Assembly (NCBI GenBank): GCA_964506325.1
Contig: CAZDLO010000036.1
Coordinates: forward strand, 1 to 33,895
Reading direction: 5' to 3'
DNA from: CAINVV01 sp964506325
Lineage (GTDB): Bacteria > Bacteroidota > Bacteroidia > Bacteroidales > Prolixibacteraceae
Length of the DNA stretch: 33,895 nucleotides
Part shown: piece after piece, positions 1 to 9,109 of the stretch
Layout of the letters: the number at the start of each line of letters is the position of its first letter
Position numbering within the stretch: the stretch's first letter is position 1
Program-made: the position numbers and the translations under genes
The notes under the pieces: model-generated
The model's database searches: none
Seen by the model: only the letters and a program-made list of their open reading frames with translations
Told to the model about the DNA's origin: nothing

Positions 1-481
1 ATTGTAAAATACGGTCTTTCATATTACTGTCAAAGTGATAATCAGACAAATGTAATAAAGTAATTTACATTTTGCAATAAGCATGTTCAAGATACTTATT
101 ACATTTCGCAATCGATGAATTGTTACATATGTTATTTTTAATAATTGAAGAATGAAGCCGATTGAAATCACTGATTAAACCATTGCATCAATTAAATTTG
201 TTAAATCATTGACTGGTAGTTGATTAAAAGCTTGTTTTATTGTTTTTACAATCAGTTTATATTGATAATTGACATATGTAATCTAACGTATTAAATCTAT
301 TGTTTTTTTAAATCGTTTAATTGATTGATATTAACTACATTAATACAATTAGTTTTATCGTTTTTTATTGTCAGTTATTCACTTTTAACGATAAACAAAA
401 GTAATTAATTACCTGTTCGATTACCATTTTGCACCACTCTCTTCCTGTGTTACTTGTAAGCCCCTGAGAATGGGCTGTACA
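1..481. other. AT-rich gene-free region at the left edge
   Basis: No convincing coding frame is visible on either strand. The stretch is very AT-rich with many short T and A runs. It contains a cluster of TTACATTT-like elements near its left end, listed separately. The minus-strand gene to its right ends at its border. Near 450-480 there is a weak GCCC/GGGC inverted repeat without a U-run, which I do not call a terminator. The stretch may be the upstream region of a leftward gene outside the window. Confidence 0.6.
47..112. repeat. Cluster of TTACATTT(T/C)GCAAT-type elements
   Basis: Two direct copies of a 14-bp word, TTACATTTTGCAAT at 65-78 and TTACATTTCGCAAT at 99-112, differ at one base and start 34 bp apart. 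AAATGTAATAAAGT at 47-60 is an inverted, near-complete copy of the left part of the second copy (ACTTATTACATTT, 93-105). Related words occur at 1-10 and near 122. The spacing of about three helical turns suggests regulator binding sites for a gene beyond the left edge; that is inference. Confidence 0.4.
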
Positions 482-3385
482 TTATATTCCTCGGAGGTTA
501 ACTGATACAACGAATTCAGAGATAATCGACCCGGATTCTAACAGGTACGATTCCCTGAGCCCCATTTTTACTGGTGCAATAAATCTGAGAAAATGACATT
601 CCGTCAATAATTCCACACCTGTTGAACTCATATGCTTGTCTATAGTGCTGTTGGAATGGTAAATAAGTGCTGTTACCCTCGAATAATCATAATGCAGTCT
701 TACGGATATTCTCTTTAAGTAGTACAAATGCCAGATATTCCAGTCAGGATAAAGCAGGGGAATGACATAATCGCTTCTCCATGTTATTAATTTATTGTTT
801 TCAATATTTGCATATCCCCTTGGGTAAAGTATTAAATCATTAAAATATCGGTTTGAAGAAATTTTCCGCTGGTAACCGGAATATAACCTAATACCCTGGT
901 TCGTCCTGATTCCAGGTAGAAAGAAAGTGCCTTCTGCGGATACAATTTTTCCCATCTCCTTGTCTCCCAGTGGAGTATATCTATAATTAAACTCAACTAT
1001 CTGTCCCAGGCCTGGTTGCAAATCTCTATGGCTTTGTTGTTTAATATTGTGTGCATACATTCTGAATGTCAGTGGCATATAATTTCCCCTGAATATTCCA
1101 GAAGGGAACGATTTATCCTCAAAGTATTGAGAATACCCAGCTTGAATCTCAGGTTTAATCAAACGATACATTTTCCCATGTGAAAGGTTGAATGGTATGG
1201 AGGCATCAATCCGGAGATTCATAATCTTTTGAACATACCTGACACTCACAGTGTCCATATCTGCAGATGTATTAATTTGGTTTCTAACGACCTGATAATA
1301 ATTGTTACTAACGGTTCCGTAATCCCCATAAAACCTGAGTACCGGATACCATCCTGCATATTCGAATTTTCCTACCCATTTGCCTGTGCGGTTTAAAGTC
1401 GAATAATCATAACCCAACTGGGTGATTGCGGTGGTCAGTTTATTCTGAGAAATGATCGAAAATCCTGTATTCACTACAGACTGATCTGAGTCTATATAAA
1501 TGGGAGCCCAACTGTGGATATTAATCAGATTTTTTGACTTCACAAACTTTGTGCTTTTGTAACTTGCAGAATCCAAAGAAGAAAAATCGATTATCCCACC
1601 TTCCTGGGACGTTAGGTTTGCAGATAATGTGTCCTGAAAACTAGTCGCTTGGGAAATATCCCTCCAATTTGTTTCCGAATTCTGTTTAAAGGCAATTTTA
1701 AAGCCATCTGAAGTATAATTGCTAAAAATCAGTATACTACCATCCTCGGAGCTTTGGAGATCTCTAATCCCGTATTTTGCGGTAACGACACAGTATCTTT
1801 TATTGCTTTTCAGATCCAGGGCAATGCCTTCGTCCTTTCCTGTAAAGTTTGAAGTGAAATACAAATAGTTTTTACGCTGGATAGGCTTTCTAATTTCAAC
1901 CGGGGATGGAATTGTAAGGCGGACTTGTAAACCTGTTTCTAAATCAAGGTTGACAATCGATTTTCCTTCTGGCCCAAGTTCTACAGCATATAAAGATTTT
2001 TTGTCTGTCGACCACGAAGGGGTAAAATAGACATGGTTACCTACGGCATTGAACTCCCGGATGATCTCGCCACTTTCACTGGAAATCAATATAATAGAGC
2101 AGGTATTTTGGTTATTGAATTTTACAGCTGCAATAATATTCCCGTCAGGTGAAAAAACTGGAGCCTGTAATTTTTCATCATAAATCAATTCTCGTAGGCT
2201 TCTGTTTTGAACATCCAGAATCCTCAAAAGTGATAATTCTTTATTGGTCCATCTTAAATCAGGCTTAGGCTCAACCCAGACAATTCTGCCATTTGAAAAA
2301 CTCATGGATTCATCCGTAATATAACCGGGTTCAAATATTATTTTCTCACTTAAATCACTATTAATCAATACGATGCGGAATGATTTATCGATTGATGTTT
2401 TTATGGCAACGAATGAGGAATCATCAATGAGGTGAGGAGAATTGTATGAAGAATACAATCTATCGGTTCTGACAGCAATTTTCCCCGTTCGACCTGAGTC
2501 TAAATTTGCATTGAAGCCAAATGGAGTACCCTTTTTCAAGTTGCTCATGGTCAGTTGGTAATGCTGGTCCTGATTTTTTCCGGTGACCAGTTTTAAACCC
2601 CTGGAAAGGGAATTAACTCCAAGCGGATGCCTTGCGATGTAGTGTAATACGTCTCCCCAAACCTCTCCCCTATCCTGGTTCCTAATATTTGAAACAATCT
2701 GATATCCAAGCTTATAGTGGTCAGGGATATAACTTTTATAGGATCCAAGGTAGGCTTTGTCCAAACTGTAGATTCCCTTTTCATCAGCTTGAGCTTTTAA
2801 TTCCATCGAAAATGAGGGTAACCGTCCCCGGCCAGAATTGCTCAATGCGGTCTCGGAAACCACCGCGTCACCCTCTAAAAACCAAAAAGGCAAATAGGCG
2901 CCGATGACTATGGAAGCAGCCTGTTCTCCAAGCAATATTCTGAATATCAATGGTAATTCAGATTCAATTTTATCAATTTGAACATGGTGCCGAAGTTCGT
3001 GAATGGCAAGCTGCTCTATCCAGTCTTGGGCATACATACCCTGGTGTGGCGTTGGATAAAGTTCGACTCTTGAAGGAGACCAGGCGACAAATCCGTTTGA
3101 TTTGACAGTCCTGGTATGAAGAATTACCGAAATCTTCCGAGGTTGATGGTTCAGGCTCTGTCCTGAAAATATGAATACCTTTTCGAAAACCTTGGCTACC
3201 TTTTGAGCCTGTAATTCATAATCCGATGGATAAATTATTTGGAAATTATCGCTCTGGATCTGGCGCCATTTCAATCTGGCAGGATCCTGACCCGCTACAA
3301 AATATTGTGCAACAGACAAATAAGGAATTAATACCAAAAGGAAAAGTATTGATCCTTCAAAAGAATACCTGGAATATTTTGGCAT
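482..3385 (-). CDS. Exported gluzincin-like protein with beta-propeller and probable outer-membrane barrel
   Basis: Predicted 967-residue envelope protein. From the chosen ATG at 3385, the N-terminus has a hydrophobic segment ending in LSVAQ, a good signal peptide. A start at 3445 would overlap the upstream gene by 41 nt and put 20 residues ahead of the signal peptide. HELRHH near residue 129 gives an HExxH zinc motif, and FLEGDA near residue 169 supplies a plausible third ligand (Glu171), as in peptidase-MA-type gluzincins. Residues of about 300-600 contain repeated propeller-like segments (for example FSPDGNIIA and FTPSWSTDKKSLY), as in TolB/WD40-like folds. The last 330 residues alternate polar and aromatic residues like a membrane beta-barrel. 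It lies 19 nt after the Xaa-Pro aminopeptidase stop and is probably co-transcribed with it. Substrate unknown. Confidence 0.85.
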   Translation of the reverse strand: MPKYSRYSFEGSILFLLVLIPYLSVAQYFVAGQDPARLKWRQIQSDNFQIIYPSDYELQAQKVAKVFEKVFIFSGQSLNHQPRKISVILHTRTVKSNGFVAWSPSRVELYPTPHQGMYAQDWIEQLAIHELRHHVQIDKIESELPLIFRILLGEQAASIVIGAYLPFWFLEGDAVVSETALSNSGRGRLPSFSMELKAQADEKGIYSLDKAYLGSYKSYIPDHYKLGYQIVSNIRNQDRGEVWGDVLHYIARHPLGVNSLSRGLKLVTGKNQDQHYQLTMSNLKKGTPFGFNANLDSGRTGKIAVRTDRLYSSYNSPHLIDDSSFVAIKTSIDKSFRIVLINSDLSEKIIFEPGYITDESMSFSNGRIVWVEPKPDLRWTNKELSLLRILDVQNRSLRELIYDEKLQAPVFSPDGNIIAAVKFNNQNTCSIILISSESGEIIREFNAVGNHVYFTPSWSTDKKSLYAVELGPEGKSIVNLDLETGLQVRLTIPSPVEIRKPIQRKNYLYFTSNFTGKDEGIALDLKSNKRYCVVTAKYGIRDLQSSEDGSILIFSNYTSDGFKIAFKQNSETNWRDISQATSFQDTLSANLTSQEGGIIDFSSLDSASYKSTKFVKSKNLINIHSWAPIYIDSDQSVVNTGFSIISQNKLTTAITQLGYDYSTLNRTGKWVGKFEYAGWYPVLRFYGDYGTVSNNYYQVVRNQINTSADMDTVSVRYVQKIMNLRIDASIPFNLSHGKMYRLIKPEIQAGYSQYFEDKSFPSGIFRGNYMPLTFRMYAHNIKQQSHRDLQPGLGQIVEFNYRYTPLGDKEMGKIVSAEGTFFLPGIRTNQGIRLYSGYQRKISSNRYFNDLILYPRGYANIENNKLITWRSDYVIPLLYPDWNIWHLYYLKRISVRLHYDYSRVTALIYHSNSTIDKHMSSTGVELLTECHFLRFIAPVKMGLRESYLLESGSIISEFVVSVNLRGI

Positions 3386-3404
3386 TAATTTGGATTTATA
3401 TGAA

Positions 3405-5204
3405 TTAATCAAGAGGAACACACTGAAGTTTAAGCCAGCTAACAACCGCGGGGTCTGAAATCAAAGGTGCTAAACAATTGTACACTTTTTGATGATATTT
3501 ATTAAACCAGTCAATTTCTTCATTTGTCAGGAGATCTTTTTCAATCAGTTTATGGTCAATGGGGCACAATGAAATAGTTTCAAAGCATAGAAAATTATCA
3601 AATCCGACGGTTTCATGCTTTTTGCACAGGATAACATTTTCAATTCTTATACCATACTCACCCTCCCGGTAAATGCCTGGTTCATTTGTTAATATTTGCC
3701 TTTCCATGATTGGTTCATTGTTAAATTCTGCTCTTATACTCATTGGTCCCTCATGAACAGACAGAAAATATCCAATACCGTGCCCTGTACCATGCCCATA
3801 ATTCATACCATTATCCCATAGTGGTTTACGGGCAAAAGGGTCTAGCGAATAACCCCTTGTTCCCACGGGAAATACTGCCTTCGCAAGCGAAATGTGCCCT
3901 TTTAAACATATTGTGAAATCCTCCTGTTGCTTTTTTGATGGTGTTCCAAGTGCAATAGTTCGGGTGATGTCGGTAGTGCCATCCAGATACTGACCTCCGG
4001 AGTCAATAAGCAAAAGATTCCCGGAAGTAACCGACACATCCGTAACATCATTGGCATGATAATGTACAATGGCTCCATGGGGACCGTATCCGACTATTGG
4101 ATAGAAGCTGACACCCTTGAAATATTCTTGCCTGCTACGAAATTCTTCCAGTTTTTTACCAATTGACAATTCAGTAACATACTCTTTATCAATAGAATTG
4201 GTAAGCCAGAATAAAAAATTCACCAAGGCTGCTCCATCTCTGGTATGGGCGGATTTGATACAGTTTATTTCATGCTGACTTTTTACAGACTTGATTTGAG
4301 TAATTGCTGATGGAAAATATCCAATACTATTCGACTCTGATAGTAAGGTGACTATGTGAAAATTAGTACGAATAGGGTCAATTTGAATTTTTTGCCCTGT
4401 TAATCGGCGGAGAAAATCAAAAAACTTCTCATAGGCCTCCACCCGGATCCCGTCATGCTCAAGTATTTCTGAAATTTCGGAAATTTTACCTTGTTCGATG
4501 AAAAGCCAGGTACAATCCTGATCAATGTATCCGTATGCGTTAAACAACGGAATGTATTGGATATCATCACCTCTGAGGTTAAGGAGCCATGCTAAATCAT
4601 CCAGCATTGAAACAACCATGGCATCATGTCCACTTTGATTTAGTGTTTTTCTGACAGATTCAATCTTTTCAGACCTCGAATTTCCGGCAAATGCGATTGA
4701 ATGCTCATAGACAGGTTTCACTGATAAATTAGGCCGTTTAGTCCAATTTGGAGTTACCAGGTCTATGTCACACTGAAATATAATGCCCTTCGCATTCAAT
4801 TTCTCCTTAATTTCAATCGCTTCTCCTGCAGAAATTGTCAAACCATCCACTGCTACTACTTCTCCGGACTCCAGATGGTCTGCAATCCATTCGGTCATAC
4901 TTATTGCGTCCGGAACTCTTTCCTTCATCAAGATTATTCCGGTTCCTTTCAACTCCTCTCCGACTTGCAGAAAATACCTTGTATCAGTCCACAGCATAAC
5001 TTTTTCCTGGGTAAGAAGGACTTTCCCGTATGAACCTGTAAATCCTGTAATCCATTCTCTTGTTTTCCAGTACTCAGGGGGATATTCGCATAAATGAGGG
5101 TCAGCTCCGGTGATAATATATGCGTCAATTCCTTCAGACTTCATTTGTAATTTTAATGAATCAATTCTGTTTACAACCTCGGAAGTTCTATTCATAATGT
5201 TCAT
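3405..5204 (-). CDS. Xaa-Pro aminopeptidase, M24B family
   Basis: Metallopeptidase of 599 residues that removes an N-terminal residue preceding proline; probably cytoplasmic, as no signal peptide is seen. It has the three-part layout of eukaryotic-type aminopeptidase P: two creatinase-like N-terminal domains (about 10-150 and 165-310), then the pita-bread catalytic domain and a C-terminal extension. The five metal ligands can be placed: Asp401 (in LIDSGG), Asp412 (in TTDITRT), His475 (second His of GHGTGHG), Glu508 (in TNEPGIY) and Glu522 (in RIENV). The length of about 600 fits this subgroup rather than the shorter PepP or PepQ. The start ATG overlaps the stop of the NUDIX gene as ATGA, which indicates translational coupling; a second ATG lies three codons later. 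Confidence 0.95.
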   Translation of the reverse strand: MNIMNRTSEVVNRIDSLKLQMKSEGIDAYIITGADPHLCEYPPEYWKTREWITGFTGSYGKVLLTQEKVMLWTDTRYFLQVGEELKGTGIILMKERVPDAISMTEWIADHLESGEVVAVDGLTISAGEAIEIKEKLNAKGIIFQCDIDLVTPNWTKRPNLSVKPVYEHSIAFAGNSRSEKIESVRKTLNQSGHDAMVVSMLDDLAWLLNLRGDDIQYIPLFNAYGYIDQDCTWLFIEQGKISEISEILEHDGIRVEAYEKFFDFLRRLTGQKIQIDPIRTNFHIVTLLSESNSIGYFPSAITQIKSVKSQHEINCIKSAHTRDGAALVNFLFWLTNSIDKEYVTELSIGKKLEEFRSRQEYFKGVSFYPIVGYGPHGAIVHYHANDVTDVSVTSGNLLLIDSGGQYLDGTTDITRTIALGTPSKKQQEDFTICLKGHISLAKAVFPVGTRGYSLDPFARKPLWDNGMNYGHGTGHGIGYFLSVHEGPMSIRAEFNNEPIMERQILTNEPGIYREGEYGIRIENVILCKKHETVGFDNFLCFETISLCPIDHKLIEKDLLTNEEIDWFNKYHQKVYNCLAPLISDPAVVSWLKLQCVPLD

Positions 5205-5734
5205 TTTGAATAATTTTCAATATAATACCGGATAATTTGTTTCATGCTTTGAGAATACAGATCGTTTAACACTATGTTTTCAGGCATAACGAACTCAGTT
5301 GAAGCGACATCGTCACCTGGGGTCAGTGAATCCCATTGATCAGTTTCACAAATAAATGCCAAATCAACAGTAGGCACATTGAATTCAGAGTATGGATATA
5401 AATTTGGAAACGATGTCAGGTAAGTTTTTTTTGTGATCAGGATATTAAGTTCTTCCTTAATTTCTCTGTCTACTGCCTCCTCGGCTGTTTCCATTGGTTC
5501 CACAAACCCTCCGGGCAAATCAAGCATGCCTTTCGCGGGATCAAAAGCCCGCCGCGTAAGCAAAAGTTCGCCATTAGAATTAAACAAAAGGCAAGCAACA
5601 GCTGCTGAGTTATTGATGAAATAATGAAAATTGCAACTCCCGCATGTGTATGACCTGCCCTGGTTACTGGTAATGAAGGTTGAGGCACCACAATACGGGC
5701 AGAACTCAAACAAAGATTTTTCTTTCCGGTTCAT
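5201..5734 (-). CDS. NUDIX hydrolase with N-terminal zinc ribbon
   Basis: Protein of 177 residues. Cys12, Cys15, Cys31 and Cys34 form a CPYC...CGSC zinc ribbon, as in NudC-like NUDIX proteins. The Nudix box follows: a glycine in GGFVEPMET, then REIKEEL, matching G-x5-E-x7-REUxEE. The glycine that normally ends the box is Asn here. The family hydrolyses nucleoside diphosphates linked to another group, such as NADH, ADP-ribose or oxidised nucleotides; the substrate cannot be read from the sequence. The gene shares one base with the stop of the esterase gene upstream (TAATG) and four with the peptidase gene downstream. The three genes therefore look like one coupled operon. Confidence 0.92.
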   Translation of the reverse strand: MNRKEKSLFEFCPYCGASTFITSNQGRSYTCGSCNFHYFINNSAAVACLLFNSNGELLLTRRAFDPAKGMLDLPGGFVEPMETAEEAVDREIKEELNILITKKTYLTSFPNLYPYSEFNVPTVDLAFICETDQWDSLTPGDDVASTEFVMPENIVLNDLYSQSMKQIIRYYIENYSK

Positions 5735-6636
5735 TATTTAAAGTATTTCATTGCTTTCATCCATTCAATCAGCATAAGGGGCCATTGGTCATGAGCCTTA
5801 CCTTTCTTGTACATTCCGAATCCATGACCTCCTTCCTTGAAAATATGGAGTTCTGCAGGAATATTTTCTCGTTTGAGCGCCAGATAATATTCGATGCTGT
5901 TTCGGGGTTTAACACCTGTATCATCATCGGCAAGAGCAATAAAGGCTGGCGGAGTTTGTTCAGTGACTTGCAATTCGTTGCAGAAATTTTGAATTATCTT
6001 CCAGTCATTCGTTTTTCCAATCAGATTTTCTCTTGACCCCATATGACCCCACTCTTCTCGAAAGGTAATTACCGGATATACCAGAACGGAAAAATCAGGC
6101 CGGCAACTATAACGTTCCATCAGTATTTTTGAGTTCTTATTTCCTGAATCAAAGTGGGTTGAAACAGTAGATGCAAGATGTCCTCCGGCCGAAAACCCTG
6201 CTACACCTATCTTCTGAGGATCAACAGACCATTCTTCTGCATGAAAACGGACAAACCTGACGGCTTGCTGCGCGTCCTGAAGCGGAATATCAGAATGACC
6301 ATAAGGAAGTCTGTATTTGAGTACAATGCCTGCAATTCCCTTATTCTGAAGGAATTCAGCAACATCGTAACCTTCATGGTCCATAGCCTCTATTCCATAA
6401 CCACCACCGGGGCAAATAATAACTGCTACTCCAGTGTTTTCTGATTTTTCAGGTAGATAAACCGTAAGCGTGGGTTCTGATACGTACCGGACTCTCCGGC
6501 CCTCAAAAGTCTCCTCTGGTTTGGGTGAAACATTTTCACCAGGGGTACCATCAGGCCAAAGTTTCATGGCATTCTGAGGTTTTGTGTTGAAAAAAAAGAG
6601 CATTAAGAAAAAAAACAGACAGATTTTTGTTTTCAT
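5734..6636 (-). CDS. Secreted alpha/beta hydrolase (acetyl esterase/BD-FAE-like)
   Basis: From the ATG at 6636 the protein has 300 residues and begins with a basic residue pair and a phenylalanine-rich hydrophobic core, a signal peptide (alternatively an anchor). An upstream ATG at 6705 would put 23 residues ahead of it and is less likely. CPGGGY at 75-80 is the oxyanion-hole segment, GFSAGGHL carries the nucleophile Ser149, Asp237-239 supply the acid, and GGHGFGM carries His271. This pattern belongs to the esterase/lipase family that includes carbohydrate acetyl and feruloyl esterases, so polysaccharide deacetylation in the periplasm is plausible but not shown. It is the first gene of a run continuing into the NUDIX and aminopeptidase genes. 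Confidence 0.88.
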   Translation of the reverse strand: MKTKICLFFFLMLFFFNTKPQNAMKLWPDGTPGENVSPKPEETFEGRRVRYVSEPTLTVYLPEKSENTGVAVIICPGGGYGIEAMDHEGYDVAEFLQNKGIAGIVLKYRLPYGHSDIPLQDAQQAVRFVRFHAEEWSVDPQKIGVAGFSAGGHLASTVSTHFDSGNKNSKILMERYSCRPDFSVLVYPVITFREEWGHMGSRENLIGKTNDWKIIQNFCNELQVTEQTPPAFIALADDDTGVKPRNSIEYYLALKRENIPAELHIFKEGGHGFGMYKKGKAHDQWPLMLIEWMKAMKYFK

Positions 6637-7155
6637 ACTTAAATATTTGAAGAATAAATTTCTTGTCGACTGTAGCAAAATATTTGCACTAAGATTGACG
6701 AACATTCATGATTGTGACCCAAAATTAAGATCAGTCCTCTATTTTGTCCATACTAGTGACTTCTTATAGCATTCGTAAGGTTTACCATAATCTGAACCAT
6801 ATAAATTCATGATGACGAAATACTATTTCATTCCGGCTAATTATCAAATTATTCAGGACAATTTTTTTTGTTATTATTTTTTGATTCCACATAGGAATGA
6901 AGATTTTCAGAGCAAATAGCCAGCTCATCATTTTCGTTGATTCCGATGAGTTGGGTTAGTTAATGAGATATATTTGTGTTCAATTGTCACATCAAATAGC
7001 CGTTTACCCCCAATTCTTCCTGTTTGCTATTGACAAATTGTGCCAATATTAATTTGTAGAAAGATCAAAACCTAAAAATAGCCATTTATAAGAGCATTCC
7101 TTGCTGAATTAAGTTTAATACATCTATAAATAATAATTTCCCTATTTTTGCAAAT
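6637..7155. other. Intergenic region between divergent esterase and LysE-type genes
   Basis: Gene-free, AT-rich stretch of 519 bp between divergent genes, so promoters for both should lie here. A -7-like TATATTTG is at 6969-6976 (+) without a well-spaced -33 element, and a better-placed one is listed separately at 7143-7150. GCAAAATATTTGC near 6675-6687 is a small palindrome close to the esterase start. No RNA gene or credible small open frame was found. Confidence 0.5.
7143..7150 (+). promoter_or_regulatory. Bacteroidetes -7 box TATTTTTG before the LysE-type gene
   Basis: TATTTTTG matches TAnnTTTG exactly and ends 5 nt before the ATG at 7156, so the transcript would be leaderless or nearly so. 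No clear TTG is seen 19-20 bp upstream, which lowers confidence. Confidence 0.45.
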
Positions 7156-7788
7156 ATGGATATGAATTTGCTTTGGAAGGGAGTTGTTACCGGGTTGGCT
7201 GTTTCTATTCCACTCGGTCCTCTTGGAATTTTATGTATTCAAAGAACAGTTAACCGAAACTGGAAATCTGGAATTGTCTCAGGGATAGGCGTAGCCACCG
7301 CTGACACCTTATATGCTTTAATTGCTGGATTCAGTTTGGCAATCATAATAGATTTCATCAGGCAGTACGAACCATATTTTAAATTGTTCGGGCTAATAGT
7401 TCTCGTTATCTTGGGTATATACATCTTCAGATCGAATCCTACTCATCAGATTCAGGCTTACAAACGAAGAGGATCTTCTCACCTTCAGGATTTTATAACA
7501 ACTTTTCTTGTTACTTTGTCCAATCCTCTCTCTGTATTTGTTTTTATTGCCATTTTTACGAGTAATAGCATTGTTTTGCAGTTCTCGCAGCCTCTTGAAG
7601 CACTACTTACATTAGGTGGAATATTTTCAGGTTGTGTTCTTTGGTGGTTACTCCTGACAGGTTTAGCCAACAGGTTCAGGCATAAGTTTACTATCAATTC
7701 ATTGTTCTGGTTATACAGGGTAATCGGACTTGGTGTGATTGTCATTGCCCTTAGCCTTTTTGTATACCTGCAAGTTAAAGGTATTTGA
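7156..7788 (+). CDS. LysE/RhtB-family amino-acid exporter
   Basis: Inner-membrane protein of 210 residues with about six hydrophobic segments. The N-terminal stretch with SIPLGPLG near residues 18-25, followed by a basic loop and a glycine-rich second helix (SGIGVATADTLYALIAG), is the signature of the LysE/RhtB translocator family. That family exports amino acids or related small molecules using the proton gradient. The mid-protein segment TLSNPLSVFVFIAIF is the second conserved membrane motif. Length is normal for the family. The substrate cannot be assigned. It converges on the dehydrogenase gene with a 31-bp gap and stands alone on its strand. Confidence 0.88.
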   Translation: MDMNLLWKGVVTGLAVSIPLGPLGILCIQRTVNRNWKSGIVSGIGVATADTLYALIAGFSLAIIIDFIRQYEPYFKLFGLIVLVILGIYIFRSNPTHQIQAYKRRGSSHLQDFITTFLVTLSNPLSVFVFIAIFTSNSIVLQFSQPLEALLTLGGIFSGCVLWWLLLTGLANRFRHKFTINSLFWLYRVIGLGVIVIALSLFVYLQVKGI

Positions 7789-7819
7789 TGGCAGTTAATC
7801 CAAATTGCCTATACGTCAT

Positions 7820-8635
7820 TTATGGCAGTTTTTTACTCAATGGAGAATCAGGTTCTCTTTCCATGAGTCTGAAGGTGAACCAATCAACCATTGAAGGAAA
7901 AAATTTCCCCAGGAAAACTGACATTTTCCCAAATAGAAAAGTCAATACCAGGGAGCGATGCCTTTTTTCGATAGAATTGGCTACCAAATAGGCGCATTGT
8001 TCGGCACTCATCATTTTCTCCTCCACCCTGGGGGTATCTCCTTGTGGAGTTCCAAGAGCAGTCAGAGCAGATTTTCTAACTTCTGAGGTGGTAAATCCCG
8101 GGGCTGCAACCAAAACATGAAGTCCATTATAGCGATTCTCCACACGAATTGTATCCAAAAAGCCTCTGACAGCAAACTTGGAGGCTGAATATGCTGACCT
8201 GGCAGGTAACGCAACATGACCTGCCACAGAAATAATACCTACCAGGGATCCTTTAGATTTAATGAGGTGAGGCAGTGCATATTTTGTACAATAAACTGTT
8301 CCGTAAAAATTAACATCCATGAGCTGTTTAAAACTCTTCAGTTCAATTTCATCAAACAATGCACGCATAGATAATCCTGCATTGTTTATGAGAATATCAA
8401 TACCTCCAAAGTGATTTATTGTTGAATCTATTAAGTTTTTGCAGTCACTTTCAATTGTAACATCAGTTTGGACAATTAAAATATTTGCTTCCGGTAGTTC
8501 ATTTTTGAGTTCGTTTAACAAGTTGATCCTCCTGGCAGCCAGAGATAGTGATGCACCTCTCTTCGCATATTCTAATGCAAGGGCTCTGCCAATACCGGAA
8601 GAGGCTCCCGTAATTACAACTACTTTATCGTTCAT
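7820..8635 (-). CDS. Short-chain dehydrogenase/reductase
   Basis: NAD(P)-dependent oxidoreductase of 271 residues with a Rossmann fold. TGASSGIG at residues 9-16 binds the cofactor, with Ala-Arg-Arg at the end of the second strand suggesting NADP. NNAG at 84-87 stabilises the central sheet, and the catalytic residues are Ser136, Tyr149 and Lys153 (YSASK). A C-terminal extension with a hydrophobic stretch (LVLTFLFGKMSVFLGKFF) suggests membrane association, as in several lipid- or sterol-active relatives. The ATG at 8635 is preferred to a TTG two codons upstream. Substrate unknown; no co-directional partner lies next to it. Confidence 0.92.
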   Translation of the reverse strand: MNDKVVVITGASSGIGRALALEYAKRGASLSLAARRINLLNELKNELPEANILIVQTDVTIESDCKNLIDSTINHFGGIDILINNAGLSMRALFDEIELKSFKQLMDVNFYGTVYCTKYALPHLIKSKGSLVGIISVAGHVALPARSAYSASKFAVRGFLDTIRVENRYNGLHVLVAAPGFTTSEVRKSALTALGTPQGDTPRVEEKMMSAEQCAYLVANSIEKRHRSLVLTFLFGKMSVFLGKFFPSMVDWFTFRLMEREPDSPLSKKLP

Positions 8636-8801
8636 TGACAATTAGTTAATAATTCTTCTTACTACTTGAAATTCAAGGATAAAATGTAAAAATAGTAGTT
8701 TTTGACGGATATCAATATCGAATGCATACAAAAATGTAAAACGTTGAAAATCATATTTATAGACTAATTTTTTAGCAATATTCCATTTTTCTTTGTCAGC
8801 A

Positions 8802-8832
8802 TTGGGTGATTTAAAAAATTGAGTTATCTTTG
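8802..8832 (+). promoter_or_regulatory. Promoter of tRNA-Lys (TTG-N20-TATCTTTG)
   Basis: TTG at 8802-8804 and TATCTTTG at 8825-8832 are separated by 20 bp, matching the housekeeping Bacteroidetes promoter. The tRNA 5' end is 34 nt downstream, leaving a short precursor leader. This region also carries an open frame on the other strand, which I reject as a gene. Confidence 0.75.
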
Positions 8833-8866
8833 CAGTGCCTTTGAAAAACAAGGGTATTACAAGGAT

Positions 8867-8939
8867 GACTCAGTAGCTCAGCAGGTAGAGCACATCCCTT
8901 TTAAGGATGGGGTCCTGGGTTCGAGCCCCAGCTGGGTCA
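8867..8939 (+). tRNA. tRNA-Lys (anticodon UUU)
   Basis: A full cloverleaf can be folded. The acceptor stem is GACTCAG (8867-8873) with CTGGGTC (8932-8938). The D stem is GCTC/GAGC. The anticodon stem CATCC/GGATG encloses loop CTTTTAA, with anticodon TTT at 8900-8902. The T stem is CTGGG/CCCAG with loop TTCGAGC. The discriminator base is A at 8939, and CCA is not encoded, so it must be added after transcription. Confidence 0.97.
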
Positions 8940-8963
8940 CGAAGCGTAAAGCACAAATAATCA

Positions 8964-9008
8964 GGGAGATAAATGACAGTTAAACAGTCAATTTTATCTC
9001 CCTTTTTT
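8964..9008 (+). terminator. Intrinsic terminator of tRNA-Lys
   Basis: GGGAGATAAA (8964-8973) pairs perfectly with TTTATCTCCC (8993-9002), with an inner TGAC/GTCA pairing, and is followed by six T at 9003-9008. It lies 25 nt after the tRNA 3' end, so the tRNA is a single-gene transcript. Confidence 0.88.
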
Positions 9009-9109
9009 ACGTCAAAAAATGCGATTGAAGGGGTAAATAAGGGCGATTTCGGGTAGATTTGTTTCGTTACAAGCGATGTACAAACGAATTAAAATTTAAA
9101 CTACAAATC

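Noticed and set aside
5680..6036. 118-codon plus-strand frame opposite the esterase gene
   Set aside because: The opposite strand encodes the esterase with catalytic motifs; the plus-strand product is a shadow.
8642..8851. 69-codon open frame on the minus strand upstream of the dehydrogenase
   Set aside because: It lies across the tRNA-Lys promoter, ends exactly where the dehydrogenase region begins, and has a Phe/Lys/Ile-rich composition typical of AT-rich noncoding DNA.
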